The translations under genes and the position numbers were made by a program. A stretch of 64,000 nucleotides of DNA, from contig NC_048556.1 in NCBI RefSeq assembly GCF_902806685.2, positions 1,426,001 to 1,490,000 on the forward strand, in the 5' to 3' direction. Each line of letters opens with the position of its first letter. Position 1 is the stretch's first letter. The DNA is from Maniola hyperantus (lineage: Eukaryota > Arthropoda > Insecta > Lepidoptera > Nymphalidae). The notes below the pieces were generated by a model. That model ran no database searches, was not told the DNA's origin, and worked only from the letters and a program-made list of their open reading frames with translations. Shown here in pieces: positions 23,017-35,697 of this stretch.

Positions 23017-24127
23017 GCGTGTGAAGGCCGGAGAGATTATAGCATTGCGTGGTGTGAAGGCCGGAGAGATTATAGCATTGCGTGGTGTGAAGGCCGGAGA
23101 GATTATAGCATTGCGTGGTGTGAAGGCCGGAGAGATTATAGCATTGCGTGGTGTGAAGGCCGGAGAGATTATAGCATTGCGTGGTGTGAAGGCCGGAGAG
23201 ATTATAGCATTGCGTGGTGTGAAGGCCGGAGAGATTATAGCATTGCGTGGTGTGAAGGCCGGAGAGATTATAGCATTGCGTGGTGTGAAGGCCGGAGAGA
23301 TTATAGCATTGCGTGGTGTGAAGGCCGGAGAGATTATAGCATTGCGTGGTGTGAAGGCCGGAGAGATTATAGCATTGCGTGGTGTGAAGGCCGGAGAGAT
23401 TATAGCATTGCGTGGTGTGAAGGCCGGAGAGATTATAGCATTGCGTGGTGTGAAGGCCGGAGAGATTATAGCATTGCGTGGTGTGAAGGCCGGAGAGATT
23501 ATAGCATTGCGTGGTGTGAAGGCCGGAGAGATTATAGCATTGCGTGGTGTGAAGGCCGGAGAGATTATAGCATTGCGTGGTGTGAAGGCCGGAGAGATTA
23601 TAGCATTGCGTGGTGTGAAGGCCGGAGAGATTATAGCATTGCGTGGTGTGAAGGCCGGAGAGATTATAGCATTGCGTGGTGTGAAGGCCGGAGAGATTAT
23701 AGCATTGCGTGGTGTGAAGGCCGGAGAGATTATAGCATTGCGTGGTGTGAAGGCCGGAGAGATTATAGCATTGCGTGGTGTGAAGGCCGGAGAGATTATA
23801 GCATTGCGTGGTGTGAAGGCCGGAGAGATTATAGCATTGCGTGGTGTGAAGGCCGGAGAGATTATAGCATTGCGTGGTGTGAAGGCCGGAGAGATTATAG
23901 CATTGCGTGGTGTGAAGGCCGGAGAGATTATAGCATTGCGTGGTGTGAAGGCCGGAGAGATTATAGCATTGCGTGGTGTGAAGGCCGGAGAGATTATAGC
24001 ATTGCGTGGTGTGAAGGCCGGAGAGATTATAGCATTGCGTGGTGTGAAGGCCGGAGAGATTATAGCATTGCGTGGTGTGAAGGCCGGAGAGATTATAGCA
24101 TTGCGTGGTGTGAAGGCCGGAGAGATA
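23017..24127. repeat. 33-bp array, about 34 copies (1.1 kb)
   Basis: GGTGTGAAGGCCGGAGAGAT with TATAGCATTGCGT repeats exactly every 33 bp. Because 33 is 11 codons and the unit lacks stops, both strands show ORFs of about 388 codons (KAGEIIALRGV on plus, ISPAFTPRNAI on minus). No promoter, flanking domain or splice support exists for either. Confidence 0.98.
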
Positions 24128-24225
24128 TGTTGTTTGTTGTACACAATAGTAATGAGTGATGGTCTAACATATTATTACCATTAGTTAGTGCCTGGAAACA
24201 TACTAAACTTTTTAATATAAAAATG

Positions 24226-24519
24226 AATGTCTGTCCATCTGTATGTTCGCCACTAATGTCTGTCCATCTGTATGTTCGCCACTAATGTCTGTCCATCTGT
24301 ATGTTCGCCACTAATGTCTGTCCATCTGTATGTTCGCCACTAATGTCTGTCCATCTGTATGTTCGCCACTAATGTCTGTCCATCTGTATGTTCGCCACTA
24401 ATGTCTGTCCATCTGTATGTTCGCCACTAATGTCTGTCCATCTGTATGTTCGCCACTAATGTCTGTCCATCTGTATGTTCGCCACTAATGTCTGTCCATC
24501 TGTATGTTCGCCACTAATG
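24226..24519. repeat. 29-bp array, 10 copies
   Basis: AATGTCTGTCCATCTGTATG plus TTCGCCACT, essentially identical copies. Confidence 0.97.
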
Positions 24520-24934
24520 TTTTCACGAATCGTTGTATCGGGACTTGTGGAAATGGACTTGTGGTTTCGGTCGGATTACCATCCACGTCATCAATCGCGT
24601 CACAACCAGGACGACGAGGAACACCGCACCATGCCACAAGTGACGTGGCATCGTAGTGGCAAGTGGCAAGTGGCAACACTGCACCGCCTGAGAATAAAAC
24701 TGATGATCGTTGACAATGAGACGCTACACACCATCTTGAATAAACAGGCAGGTTTGCTCCATTTGAAAGTTACGATGGCAAACACAAACACACAGATATA
24801 CACGTCACACTGACTACTGGCACTGGTAGCACCTCTCAGCTTTCGTCGCGGGTTACAGACAGACAGCCTGAAGCAGTGCAGTCGAGGTCGTTCTACGAGT
24901 TGGGTAGCGATGGGCCAAAGGTGCCAGGTTCACG
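24520..24934. other. Unique stretch, no gene accepted
   Basis: An open frame continues out of the 29-bp array to 24813 but has no domain, splice site or start support. Confidence 0.4.
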
Positions 24935-24974
24935 GCTGTCGTCCCGTCGGTCGGTCGAACGACGGGACGACAGC
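24935..24974. repeat. Perfect 15-bp inverted repeat
   Basis: GCTGTCGTCCCGTCG (24935-24949) and its complement (24960-24974) around a 10-nt loop. Confidence 0.85.
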
Positions 24975-25619
24975 GCAATCTAACGATAGACATTCCTAAG
25001 TATATTGCGTGTGAAAGGGATACGCTTCATTTTATATCCGGCTATTCTCTTTCTTTTCCAAGCGAGCACGGGGACAAACAGGAACAAATATATTCCTATT
25101 TGTCCCCAAATTCGTGCTTGGTGTCCGAAGCTTAGTGATTGTTCGCATCCCCTGCTGTACCCGCCTGCCCTGCCCGCGCCCGCTGCCACCAGGGGGCGTT
25201 GCCTAATGCCTTGTGTCGCTCCTCATTGAGGAATGGCCAACATTCGTCGCAGTATACTTACAAGTCCAGCTGGCTCAAAAGCCAGAGCTACCACAGGCAG
25301 GTGAGGTTGGCTGTTGGAGCGCTAAGGTGGAGCTGCACTCCCTTAGCACCCTCGTTCGTCGTCCTCATCATATCGGCCTGCAGACGTCCACAGTTGGACG
25401 TGGGCCTGCTCTAGTGAGGCCCCTCCTTCAATCGTCGCTCCACCTCGTGCCGCTGGACGCGTTCTCCACTCCAGGACGTTTGGGCTGCAGCGGCCACCAC
25501 CCTCCGACGAGCGTAGTTCAGTTCTTCTTGCTGCTCATACAGATTTCCTCGTTCATTCACAGAAACGCCTAAACGCCTCTCCATAGCTCGCTAGGCAATC
25601 CCGAAGTGTGATTGTTTGT
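24975..25619. other. Region upstream of the secreted-protein gene
   Basis: No exon recognised. 25370-25405 (CGGCCTGCAGACGTCCAC, TTGGACGTGGGCC) resembles a common degenerate LINE segment of Lepidoptera. No clear TATA or TCAGT initiator is visible. Confidence 0.35.
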
Positions 25620-25803
25620 TTTAATATAGACTAAATAGAGTTATCCTCGTGGTACAGTTCCAGTGTGCAGGTGCTGGACGGTGTCGCAACGTCGCTGGCG
25701 CATCCCCGGCCGCGCCAGGTCGCGTTACGTCACAGCCCAGTCCCCACGCCACGCGCCGCGCCGCGCCGCGCCCGGCCGCCGCCGCAGTGCTCGCCCGTCC
25801 GCC

Positions 25804-25932
25804 ATGTCCGCTGCACGCTCGCTCGCCGTGGTGCTCGCCGCGCTGCTCGCCGCGCAAGTCGCGCTCGCCTCGCCCGCCGCGCCGCGCCGCCGCCGCCAGC
25901 TCGCCGAGGACGACGCTCTGCAGCCGCTGGAG
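25804..25932 (+). CDS. Exon 1: signal peptide and RRRR site
   Basis: 43 codons from ATG to GAG followed by the donor GTGAGT (25933). Encodes MSAARSLAVVLAALLAAQVA and the RRRR stretch. The upstream 150 bp are very CpG-rich and probably 5' UTR; a possible upstream acceptor (GCCGCAG at about 25782-25788) would allow a non-coding first exon. Confidence 0.85.
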
Positions 25933-27257
25933 GTGAGTGCCCTGCCCTGCATACATCTCGACCAGCTCTTGTCGATATCAATATCCCCAGAAGAGGCGGG
26001 AATAATGTAATAGGGGTTGGAAATAGGCAGGGGATCACTTTATAAGTTTAAAGTAAAATCAGTCCGTGACGTAGGTCTCTATAGGAGCGCGTTAGTCTCA
26101 TGAAGTGAACGAATTTTGTCCGAATGAATTAGGTAATTCGACACCTCCGAGTGTTCTGTGTACATACTAACTAACTAACATAGTAGCAATACTTGAGTGT
26201 AGCTGCAGCGATTCAGTTAGTATTTGATTTTGTCGGATTTTTTTAAAGCCTCGTAGGTATCTGTTTAAATTTTTTTATCATATCAATTGCGACACCCGTG
26301 GGGTGGAATTTCAAAATAACAACTCTTCCCCTTTCAAACTTTTGATCTACCTAAATGTTTCATAGCAGTCCACTCAAAGGGGATGTAAAAAGAAATAAAT
26401 ACATTCTTTACATGAACAATAAAATTGTAAAAGCACGAGAGGTGTTGTTCTAGGGACTAGGGGTGCTAAAAGCACGACACGTGTTGTTCTAGGGACTAGG
26501 GGTGCTAAAAGCACGAGAGGTGTTGTTCTAGGGACTAGGGGTGCTAAAAGATGTAACTAGGTCGAAGGGCACAGCTACTGTTACAAGTGTCACTTGTCGT
26601 TCAACCACAACAGTTCCTACTCCCAGCTGGCGTGGTGGTCGCAGCTGTGTGCACTGTGCAGCGCGGTGGACGCCTGGCATGCTTGTGTATCATTGCGATG
26701 TGTGCAGAGCGCGGTGAACGCCTGGCATGCTTGTGTATCATTGCGATGTGTGCAGAGCGCGGTGGACGCCTGGCATGCTTGTGTATCATTGCGATGTGTG
26801 CAGAGCGCGGTGAACGCCTGGCATGCTTGTGTATCATTGCGATGTGTGCAGAGCGCGGTGGACGCCTGGCATGCTTGTGTATCATTGCGATTGTTTCATT
26901 ATCTTTGTTTTAGCCCTTTCAATTATTATTTGTATAGTAAGTCGGCTGTAAGGTATCGATCTCACAGCCGACGGGCTAGAGTTCAGAGTTCAGAGTTCTG
27001 CGTTCTGTAATCAATGTAATGCCGATGCATTGATTTCTACACATACCTATAGTACGCGACAGTCGAGATAGCAGGAGGCGCCCCGCACACCCGCACGTCG
27101 TCCGCACTCGCCCGCACCGGGTTAGCGCGGAGGCTGTGCGGGTGTGCGGGACCCCCCCCCCCCCCCCCCCCCTGCCATAGAACTCTAAGCATCTGTCGGT
27201 CTGTCTGTGGCATCGATGCCGAATGCTTTCATTATTTTGAAGTATTAATTTACCGAC

Positions 27258-27330
<73 letters not shown>

Positions 27331-30300
27331 TGCAGCGAACACTCTCATGATTATGATAATTAGTTAATTACTTAATTACCATGAAACTTTCAATTCTGAC
27401 GAGATTCGTCATTACTTAAGTGGACTTTAATGAACAACTATTAATTAGCTTCATTTTCGTAAATAGTTGATGTTAATAGTTAGTTAATTAACAGTTAGGT
27501 AGAAAGTTATTGCAAACTCAACAACTGACAAACTCAACAACTGACAAACTCAACAACTGACAAACAAAAGGAGTACCTCAGTACAATAACATTTACCCAA
27601 TTTGAATAATTTATTTGAACTTTGTATACACTTTATTATCGAATTCTAGATTCCATCTTCTCAATCCTAATGCTATAGACTATAGACTAGAGACTATAGA
27701 CTATAGACTATAGACTATAGACTATAGAGGGGTAACACTAAGCCTTTACCGATTGTGGATTGATACAATAGTACTGAGTAAGATATCGGACTTTGTCTCT
27801 GGGTATTCAATTCCGGGTTCCAGTTCCTCAACCCCGTTGCTCCAGGGCTCCAGGGCTTCAGGGCTCCAGGGCTCCAGGGCTTCAGGGCTCCAGGGCTCCA
27901 GGGCTGGCTGCTCGTATACACTTCGAGGACTGAGTGTCTTTCGATTATTTAGAACTATGTATTGTTTGCCTCCGAACACTTCATGTTAATGAACTCGTTG
28001 TAACATTTGGTTCATTGCGAAGTGGCGCCACCTCACGCCGCCACCGCGCCACCGCGCCACCGCGCCCGGTCAGGCCGGTGGAGTCGGCACATTAACTATT
28101 TTGTAATGTCATTACGCACCTAGTTCACAAAGCCAGTGTTTTCCTCGCGTGCTGGCCGCGCCGCGTGTGTGTGTGTGTGTGTGTTACACAACGCCCGGTA
28201 CGCACAGTGTGCATAGAGAGTGCCTGCTTACCGTCCGCATCGTCGGCGACGTAACTAACCTCCTTGCGTATATCGTAGTCGCTCGTCCACTAATGTTGAC
28301 GCTTAGAGCCACTGCGCACGGACGACTAGTCGCGCGGCGACAGTCGACAGACAGTCGTCGCCGACTGAGTTGCGACTTGCGGGCGACTAGTCGACCCTGC
28401 GTCATAGGTGGAAATGTTTGCGCGTGCGAGCAACAACACTGTACTCTAGAAATAATATTATCTATGATGTCATTGACACTCGTGAGTACGAGTATCTCCG
28501 ACGAGCGACTCGTACTTACGAGTGCCCTCTAGCGGAGCGAAATGTGTGTGTTGGGCGTTAACACAGGGTGTTACCACGGGGTGTTACCACGGGGTGTTAT
28601 CACAGGGTGTTACCACGGGGTGTTATCACAGGGTGTTACCACGGGGTGTTATCACAGGGTGTTACCTACCGCCCCTTTTTTAAAAAAAACTCAACCAAAT
28701 TCAGAACATGCACGGTTTGCGAATATGACGTGAGAGTTTGTTTACGTTTAAGACTGCATCTTCATATACGCACGTACAGTCAGATAATGTCGCAGTCAGA
28801 AACAAATCTGCTTTACACAAAGATTGGTTGTAGGTAAGTTGTAAACAAGAAACCTGCTCCCGTGACCTTGACTAAACAACTCTATTCATTTCGAAAGCAC
28901 AAGTAAAATATCTATAATTCTAAATATATAAAAGCAAAAGGTGACTGACTGACCGATTGATCTATAAACGGACACCTCAAACTACTTGACGGATAAGCAA
29001 AGAGTATATTATATCAGGCTGAACTTTGGCACACAGGTAGCTTGCTAAGTTTTGGTAGAAAGTTTGTTTAACTCACTGTTTCCGGTTTCTTTCTTGTTTT
29101 CTTGCTAGGGTTGATGTACCTATAGTTGTTTGTTTAAATGGATAACAGATGCGCATCTCTTTAATTAGGAAAACTTTCTTGTTATAGATATAAAAGATGA
29201 GAATTGAGATTTTTTCCATTGAATGACGTTGAATGTAGTTTGACATTTGTAACGTCTTGTCAAGTGTCACAAATGTCTTGTGTAGTAATTAATTGTCTTT
29301 TAGTAGTAATTAATTTAATTTTGAACATAGCTATTATAACGTAGGCGTTCACTACGAAACGATTTTTGAAAATTCAACCTTTAAGTGGGTAAAGTAGAGT
29401 TTTGAAATGAGTGTAGTTTTTTTTTATTGCAAAAAGAAAACATACAGCATTACCATAAAATTAAAATTAATACATAAGATTGTTACATAAGCCAGTTCAG
29501 TTTTCAACGTTAAGTTACACATTTCATTACGGTGGGAGTCTAATTCTAGTTGCAGACGATGCGGCGTGTGTGTGTGTGTGTGTTGAGACCACCATGACGA
29601 GACGGGTGCAGCCCCTGCTATCAAGCCTTGTTCTGTGTGCATTTCATGAACTAATAATTAGTATTTTCTATTTTCGAAGTAAGATAACTATATCAAGTGG
29701 GGTATCATATGAAAGAGCTTAACCTATACATTCTAAAATAGATTTTTATTTATTTTTATGCATAATAGTTTTCGATTTATTGGGCAAAATGTCGAAAAAA
29801 TACGACTGTAGTACGGAACCATCGGTGCGCGAGTCTGACTCGTACTTGGCCGGTTTTTAATGGATCTTCTTAGTGCCTATTGTCTCTAAAACATGTTTGA
29901 GAATAGTAGGATCGAGCAAATGTCTATAAATGGACAGCAGCGAGTTTGATCAATAAATCTATTTCTTGATAGCAGAGACGAACCCACCGCACATATATTG
30001 GAATAGTCCACATTGTGCGTCTCACAAGCACGTAGTATATAAGTCTATGATTACTGTAATTGGTTTTGGCAAGTGGAATCGAAAACATATTATGTTTACG
30101 TGTCTTACGCTTACTTAAATTTTATTTAATTTAAGAAATAAGGACTATCGATTATACCGTTATATTCCCTTCTAGTTTGTAAAGTGTTTAGTTGAGTAGT
30201 TCACGCGGATGAAGTCGCGAGCATACGCTAGTTGTGTCTGAAGTAGTCAAGTTCGGGACATGTAGTGTAGAAGTGTAACCCTCGCACCCAGCTCGCTCCT

Positions 30301-33300
30301 CCCGGGACGCCGCCCGCCCTCCTCCCGGGACGCCGCCCGCCCTCCTCCCGGGACGCCGCCCGCCCTCCTCCCGGGACGCCGCGCTGGTTACTGGTGCAGC
30401 TACGACGTGATTGTCGCAATCTTCCATTGACTCCAACATATGAGTACAGTAATGTCAGTCGATGGCAATCATTGCGACGATCGCGCCGAGTGTCACGATC
30501 TCATCTCGCAGCGCCGCAGCCTCCGTCTCCCACGAACTGCACCACTACATCATACACACTATCTACTCTGACACTAATATATAGTCAACACCGAAACACT
30601 AGGTAGGTCTAGGTATCTATCTCATTCAAATTCTACTGCCTGATGAAGAAAATGCGACGATTATAAAAACTTTTTCGTACCATTTTTAACGAAAGCGATT
30701 CGTGAGAATGATAATATTTCTTTATTGAGAAATCGTCGATAATATCTTAGGCCTGAATATTAAATATGTACGTATATTGAGTGAATTAATTTCTGATAAT
30801 TACGTAGTATTAGGATATTACGTAAAATAAAACAATTGTTACGTTAACACGAGTGCCTACACAAGTACACAACATGAGTGCTTACACAAGTACACAACAT
30901 GAGTGCTTACACAAGTACACAACATGAGTGCCTACACAAGTACACAACACGAGTGCCTACACAAGTACACAACACGAGTGCCTACACAAGTACACAACAC
31001 GAGTGCCTACACAAGTACACAACACGAGTGCCTACACAAGTACACAACACGAGTGCCTACACAAGTACACAACACGAGTGCCTACACAAGTACACAACAC
31101 GAGTGCCTACACAAGTACACAACACGAGTGCCTACACAAGTACACAACACGAGTGCCTACACAAGTAGGTACACATCCGAAGAAGTTTATCTCGTCACGA
31201 TTGTTTTGATAGTGAACATTCCGAACGTCGGACGAATCCAAATTATTTAATTCCGGTAGGTACGTGTCTTATGTAGCTATTCGCATGCCGGCATGCGTTC
31301 AACGTGCCTACTCGCTAGTGGTGTGGAGATCAGCATTCAGCAGGCATGCCGCGTCGCAGCTTTTTACCCAATTCAACGTCCCGCGAGCGCGGCGCGGCAT
31401 GCGGCATGCGGCACGCGGCATGCGATGACCATACACGAGTACTTGTTGACATACTTACAGCCACTATCGTCAAGTTATTATCGCCTTGTTGTACTTATTT
31501 ACTGGCCAAAATAGAGTAGACGTCGCGTCGCCGACAAAACGTTACATACCTATGTAACGTTTTGTCGCGTCGCCGACAAAACGTTACATACCTATGTAAC
31601 GTTTAACGAGTGACAGAGACAACGATCTACAACGCCAAAACCTCATTCTTAAAGTCGATGTACCTACCTATTATACAATATATGTTGCCGGCACCTGTAC
31701 ATGTACTATGCGTCAGTCACTAGATGCATCGCCATTATCATTTCAAGTTTGTGCACTGCAATACTTACCAATACATTTCAAGTTTGTGCACTGCAATACT
31801 TACCAATACATTTCAAGTTTGTGCACTGCAATACTTACCAATACACTAAATTAGCAACTACTTTAGAGGTTATACAATGAAAGCAATTCTAGTGCAGTAA
31901 TTTTCCTCTCATGGTATCATGCGTGAGATAAAAATTGTCTTCATTCAGACAATAGATTACATGTAGCTGTACCCGCTGCACTGTCTCAACTCGCAACTCG
32001 CAACTCGCAACTCGCAACTCGCAACTCGCAACTCGCAACTCGCAAGTCGGTACAAACAACACAGTTCACATGATAGTAAGTGTAACGCGGCGGGATGATG
32101 GCCGAGATGAACAGTGAATCCGAACGTCGAGCTGATCGCACATTAACTCAATCAGCCCGCGTCCGAAACACTTCGAACACACATCGTGCAGATGATGGCA
32201 TACGCATTGAGATGGTGTCATCCGTCGCACATACACCTCAGCCTGCTCCTCCGCGGTGCAGCTCCTCCTCCTCCAGCTGGATCACTTCGGCACTCAGCAG
32301 CAGACCTCACTTGTACTTACCTACTTACGGTGTATTTTCTTAACTAGGTTATGTACTCGCTGAAGAGTTTTGGAACGAGCAGTAATTCTGGTCCCGCCAC
32401 CTCCAGGCTTGAGGCTCGCCGCGCCAGCTCGCCGCGCCAGCTCGCCGCGCCGGCTCGGCGGCTGCGCTGTAACTAAGACTCGCAGTACTGTTTCATCTGT
32501 ACCTGCTTCAGGAGCTTCAGTTGTCGTGAACAAGTCGTGACGTGTGCTGCTTCAGGAGCTTCAGTTGTCGTGAACAAGTCGTGACGTGTGCTGCTTCAGG
32601 AGCTTCAGTTGTCGTGAACAAGTCGTGACGTGTGCTGCTTCAGGAGCTTCAGTTGTCGTGAACAAGTCGTGACGTGTGCTGCTTCAGGAGCTTCAGTTGT
32701 CGTGAACAAGTCGTGACGTGTGCTGCTTCAGGAGCTTCAGTTGTCGTGAACAAGTCGTGACGTGTGCTGCTTCAGGAGCTTCAGTTGTCGTGAACAAGTC
32801 GTGACGTGTGCTGCTTCAGGAGCTTCAGTTGTCGTGAACAAGTCGTGACGTGTGCTGCTTCAGGAGCTTCAGTTGTCGTGAACAAGTCGTGACGTGTGCT
32901 GCTTCAGGAGCTTCAGTTGTCGTGAACAAGTCGTGACGTGTGCTGCTTCAGGAGCTTCAGTTGTCGTGAACAAGTCGTGACGTGTGCTGCTTCAGGAGCT
33001 TCAGTTGTCGTGAACAAGTCGTGACGTGTGCTGCTTCAGGAGCTTCAGTTGTCGTGAACAAGTCGTGACGTGTGCTGCTTCAGGAGCTTCAGTTGTCGTG
33101 AACAAGTCGTGACGTGTGCTGCTTCAGGAGCTTCAGTTGTCGTGAACAAGTCGTGACGTGTGCTGCTTCAGGAGCTTCAGTTGTCGTGAACAAGTCGTGA
33201 CGTGTGCTGCTTCAGGAGCTTCAGTTGTCGTGAACAAGTCGTGACGTGTGCTGCTTCAGGAGCTTCAGTTGTCGTGAACAAGTCGTGACGTGTGCTGCTA

Positions 33301-35662
33301 CGCATACGCTTTATTGGCATTTTAGTGAGAAAACGTATTTTTAAGACCGTGTTCTGTGAATAGGTCTTATCACAAAAAGTGGAGTCTATCGACGATGATG
33401 GTCGTGTTGTACAAACATTATGACTACATCGGGACGACGATACTACGTCTCTACTCTCTAATAGCACTCATCTCAATGGTGAAGCTGTCTCAGGCGGAAA
33501 CAATCGAAAGTGAATGGGGCCCCCCCTTCCCTCCCGCAGGTACGCGGTCGTTGCGGCAACGAGAGTGCACGGAGAGGTTTTTGCATCGGTTCCCGCGCGC
33601 TTACACAATGCCGTGTGCTAGACAGTCGCGCTTGTACTTGTGTGTATCGATACTCGATACTCGATACTCGATACTATACTTCACCGATACTACATACAGT
33701 ACCCGTAGTATAAGATTTACGCTACGCAATAACGACAGAATAAAACAGACCTACACTTTCTTGATTTCAAGTTGAAAATTGAGTAGATACCACAAATCGT
33801 AAATTCACAAGGTTATCGCCATTATAGGAGCGCCAGCTGTGCACGTACGGACGAACTTTACAACTAGCCAATTAAATACATTCTATTTTAACACTGAAGG
33901 CTCTCGACGCTCAAATTATATTAATTCTAAAAAATATGACACTAACAAAATATGACACTAACAAAATATGACACTAACAAAATATGACACTAACAAAATA
34001 AGCACACGGAATAGCAGTATCGATGTCAATGTTAGGTAGTACGGGGGCGGGGGCGGGGCGGGGCGGGGGCGGGCGGGCGGCGCGCCGCGAGAGGCGGGCG
34101 GCCTCGACCCGAGCCAGTACCCGTAGTATAAGATTTTACGTCTCACCAAACGTTGCTAGAATTCGAGAATCGATACACAACAACATCAAAGTAAAATGGA
34201 CTTAAAGAGCCTTGAATTGAAGTAAAAAATTCAATACCACTGATTTTAATTTCGCAAGGTTTCCGCTTGGAGCGCTGGCCGTAGATAAATTTGAGCTTTA
34301 AAACAAGGCATTTAAGATCCAGTTTACTATAACGCAGAAGTGTTTCGACTCTCGAATTCTAGCAACGTTTGGTGTGACGTAAAATCTTATAGTACGGGTA
34401 CTGATCTTATAAAAAAAAAATTACAAAATAAATAAAAACCGACTTCGATACACAAACACTAAAAATTGAAAAATGATTTAATTTATTACCGAATATATTA
34501 TGTATACAAGAGTTAATATAGTTCCATAATAATACTTTTTGGTGCCGGTGCCAATTAGCTTTAGCTGCGCGAATCGTCTAGACTTCATATTTTTATGGGA
34601 CTCCACAATGGCACCTCATTGGCACCGACCCCAAAAAATATTATTATGGAACTATATTAACTCTTGTATACATAATATATTCGGTAATAAATTAAATTAT
34701 TTTTCAATTTTTAGTGTTTGTGTATCAAAGTCGGTTTTTATTTTTTTTGTAATTTATTTTATTTCACAATTTTTAGTGGCCCCATGGAATTATGCTATGA
34801 CTGGTTAAAAATTTACTGTTTACTAAGCTATTACACTGATCGCGAGCAATTTACTCTTATCCGTTGAGGAGTTCCAGTATCTATCTTCGAAGATATTCAT
34901 CAGATTTTCACCAAATTTAAATGGGACCAACTTTGAAGTATATCCTTTCAAACAAAAAAAGAATTTTCAAAATCGGTCCAGGCGTCTTCAAGTCATCGGG
35001 GAACATACATAAAAAATAAAAATAAAAAAATAAAAAGATTCCGACGAATTGAGAACCTCCTCCTTTTTTTGAAGTCTGTTAAAAAAGCAATCGTCCGTTG
35101 TAGCTTTGTTATAATTGAGGCATTTGTGTGAGCGTGGATGAGCAACGCAGGCGGGCGGCAATGATGAAACAGTTGGTGGCCTCAACACACGGACGATGTG
35201 GTAACACAGGCGCTGAATACTATTATATATGAACCCATTCTGTAGCTAAAATATTGCGCAATCGACAATAATATGTTACAATCATTTACTTCATTTTAAA
35301 ATGAATAGTTTACGGCGTCGGAGATTTGACAGAAGGTTTATATTATGTAGTGTAGAGGTCGCATGGGTCGCATGGGTCGCATGGGTTGCATGGGTCGCGT
35401 GCAGAGGGCGCGGCGGCGGACGTGACGTGACTGACGTGCATGTGCGAGTGTTGTGTGCAGTACATACAACTAGTACATACAACTAGGATTTTTGTTGTTA
35501 GTGACAGTAATGTTTACGCAAAGACATTTTGTAGTTACGGTATTAAACTATTTGCCTCGTAGTGCGAGTAGACCTTGCCAATTATTGCAATATTTATATT
35601 TTTTTGAGTGGCCGTAAACCGCGGATTGCAGTTAACTTGTGCGTCCGTGAAGCGGCGATATT

Positions 35663-35697
<35 letters not shown>

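Noticed and set aside
22978..24184. Sense and antisense ORFs of about 388 codons (KAGEIIALRGV; ISPAFTPRNAI)
   Set aside because: A by-product of a 33-bp perfect tandem unit; both strands open equally, no flanking gene structure.
24475..24813. 112-codon ORF
   Set aside because: Starts inside the 29-bp array and shows no conserved motif.
32095..32343. 82-codon ORF next to the 44-bp array
   Set aside because: Low-complexity, no acceptor/donor pair or homology I recognise; it lies inside intron 1 of the secreted-protein gene.
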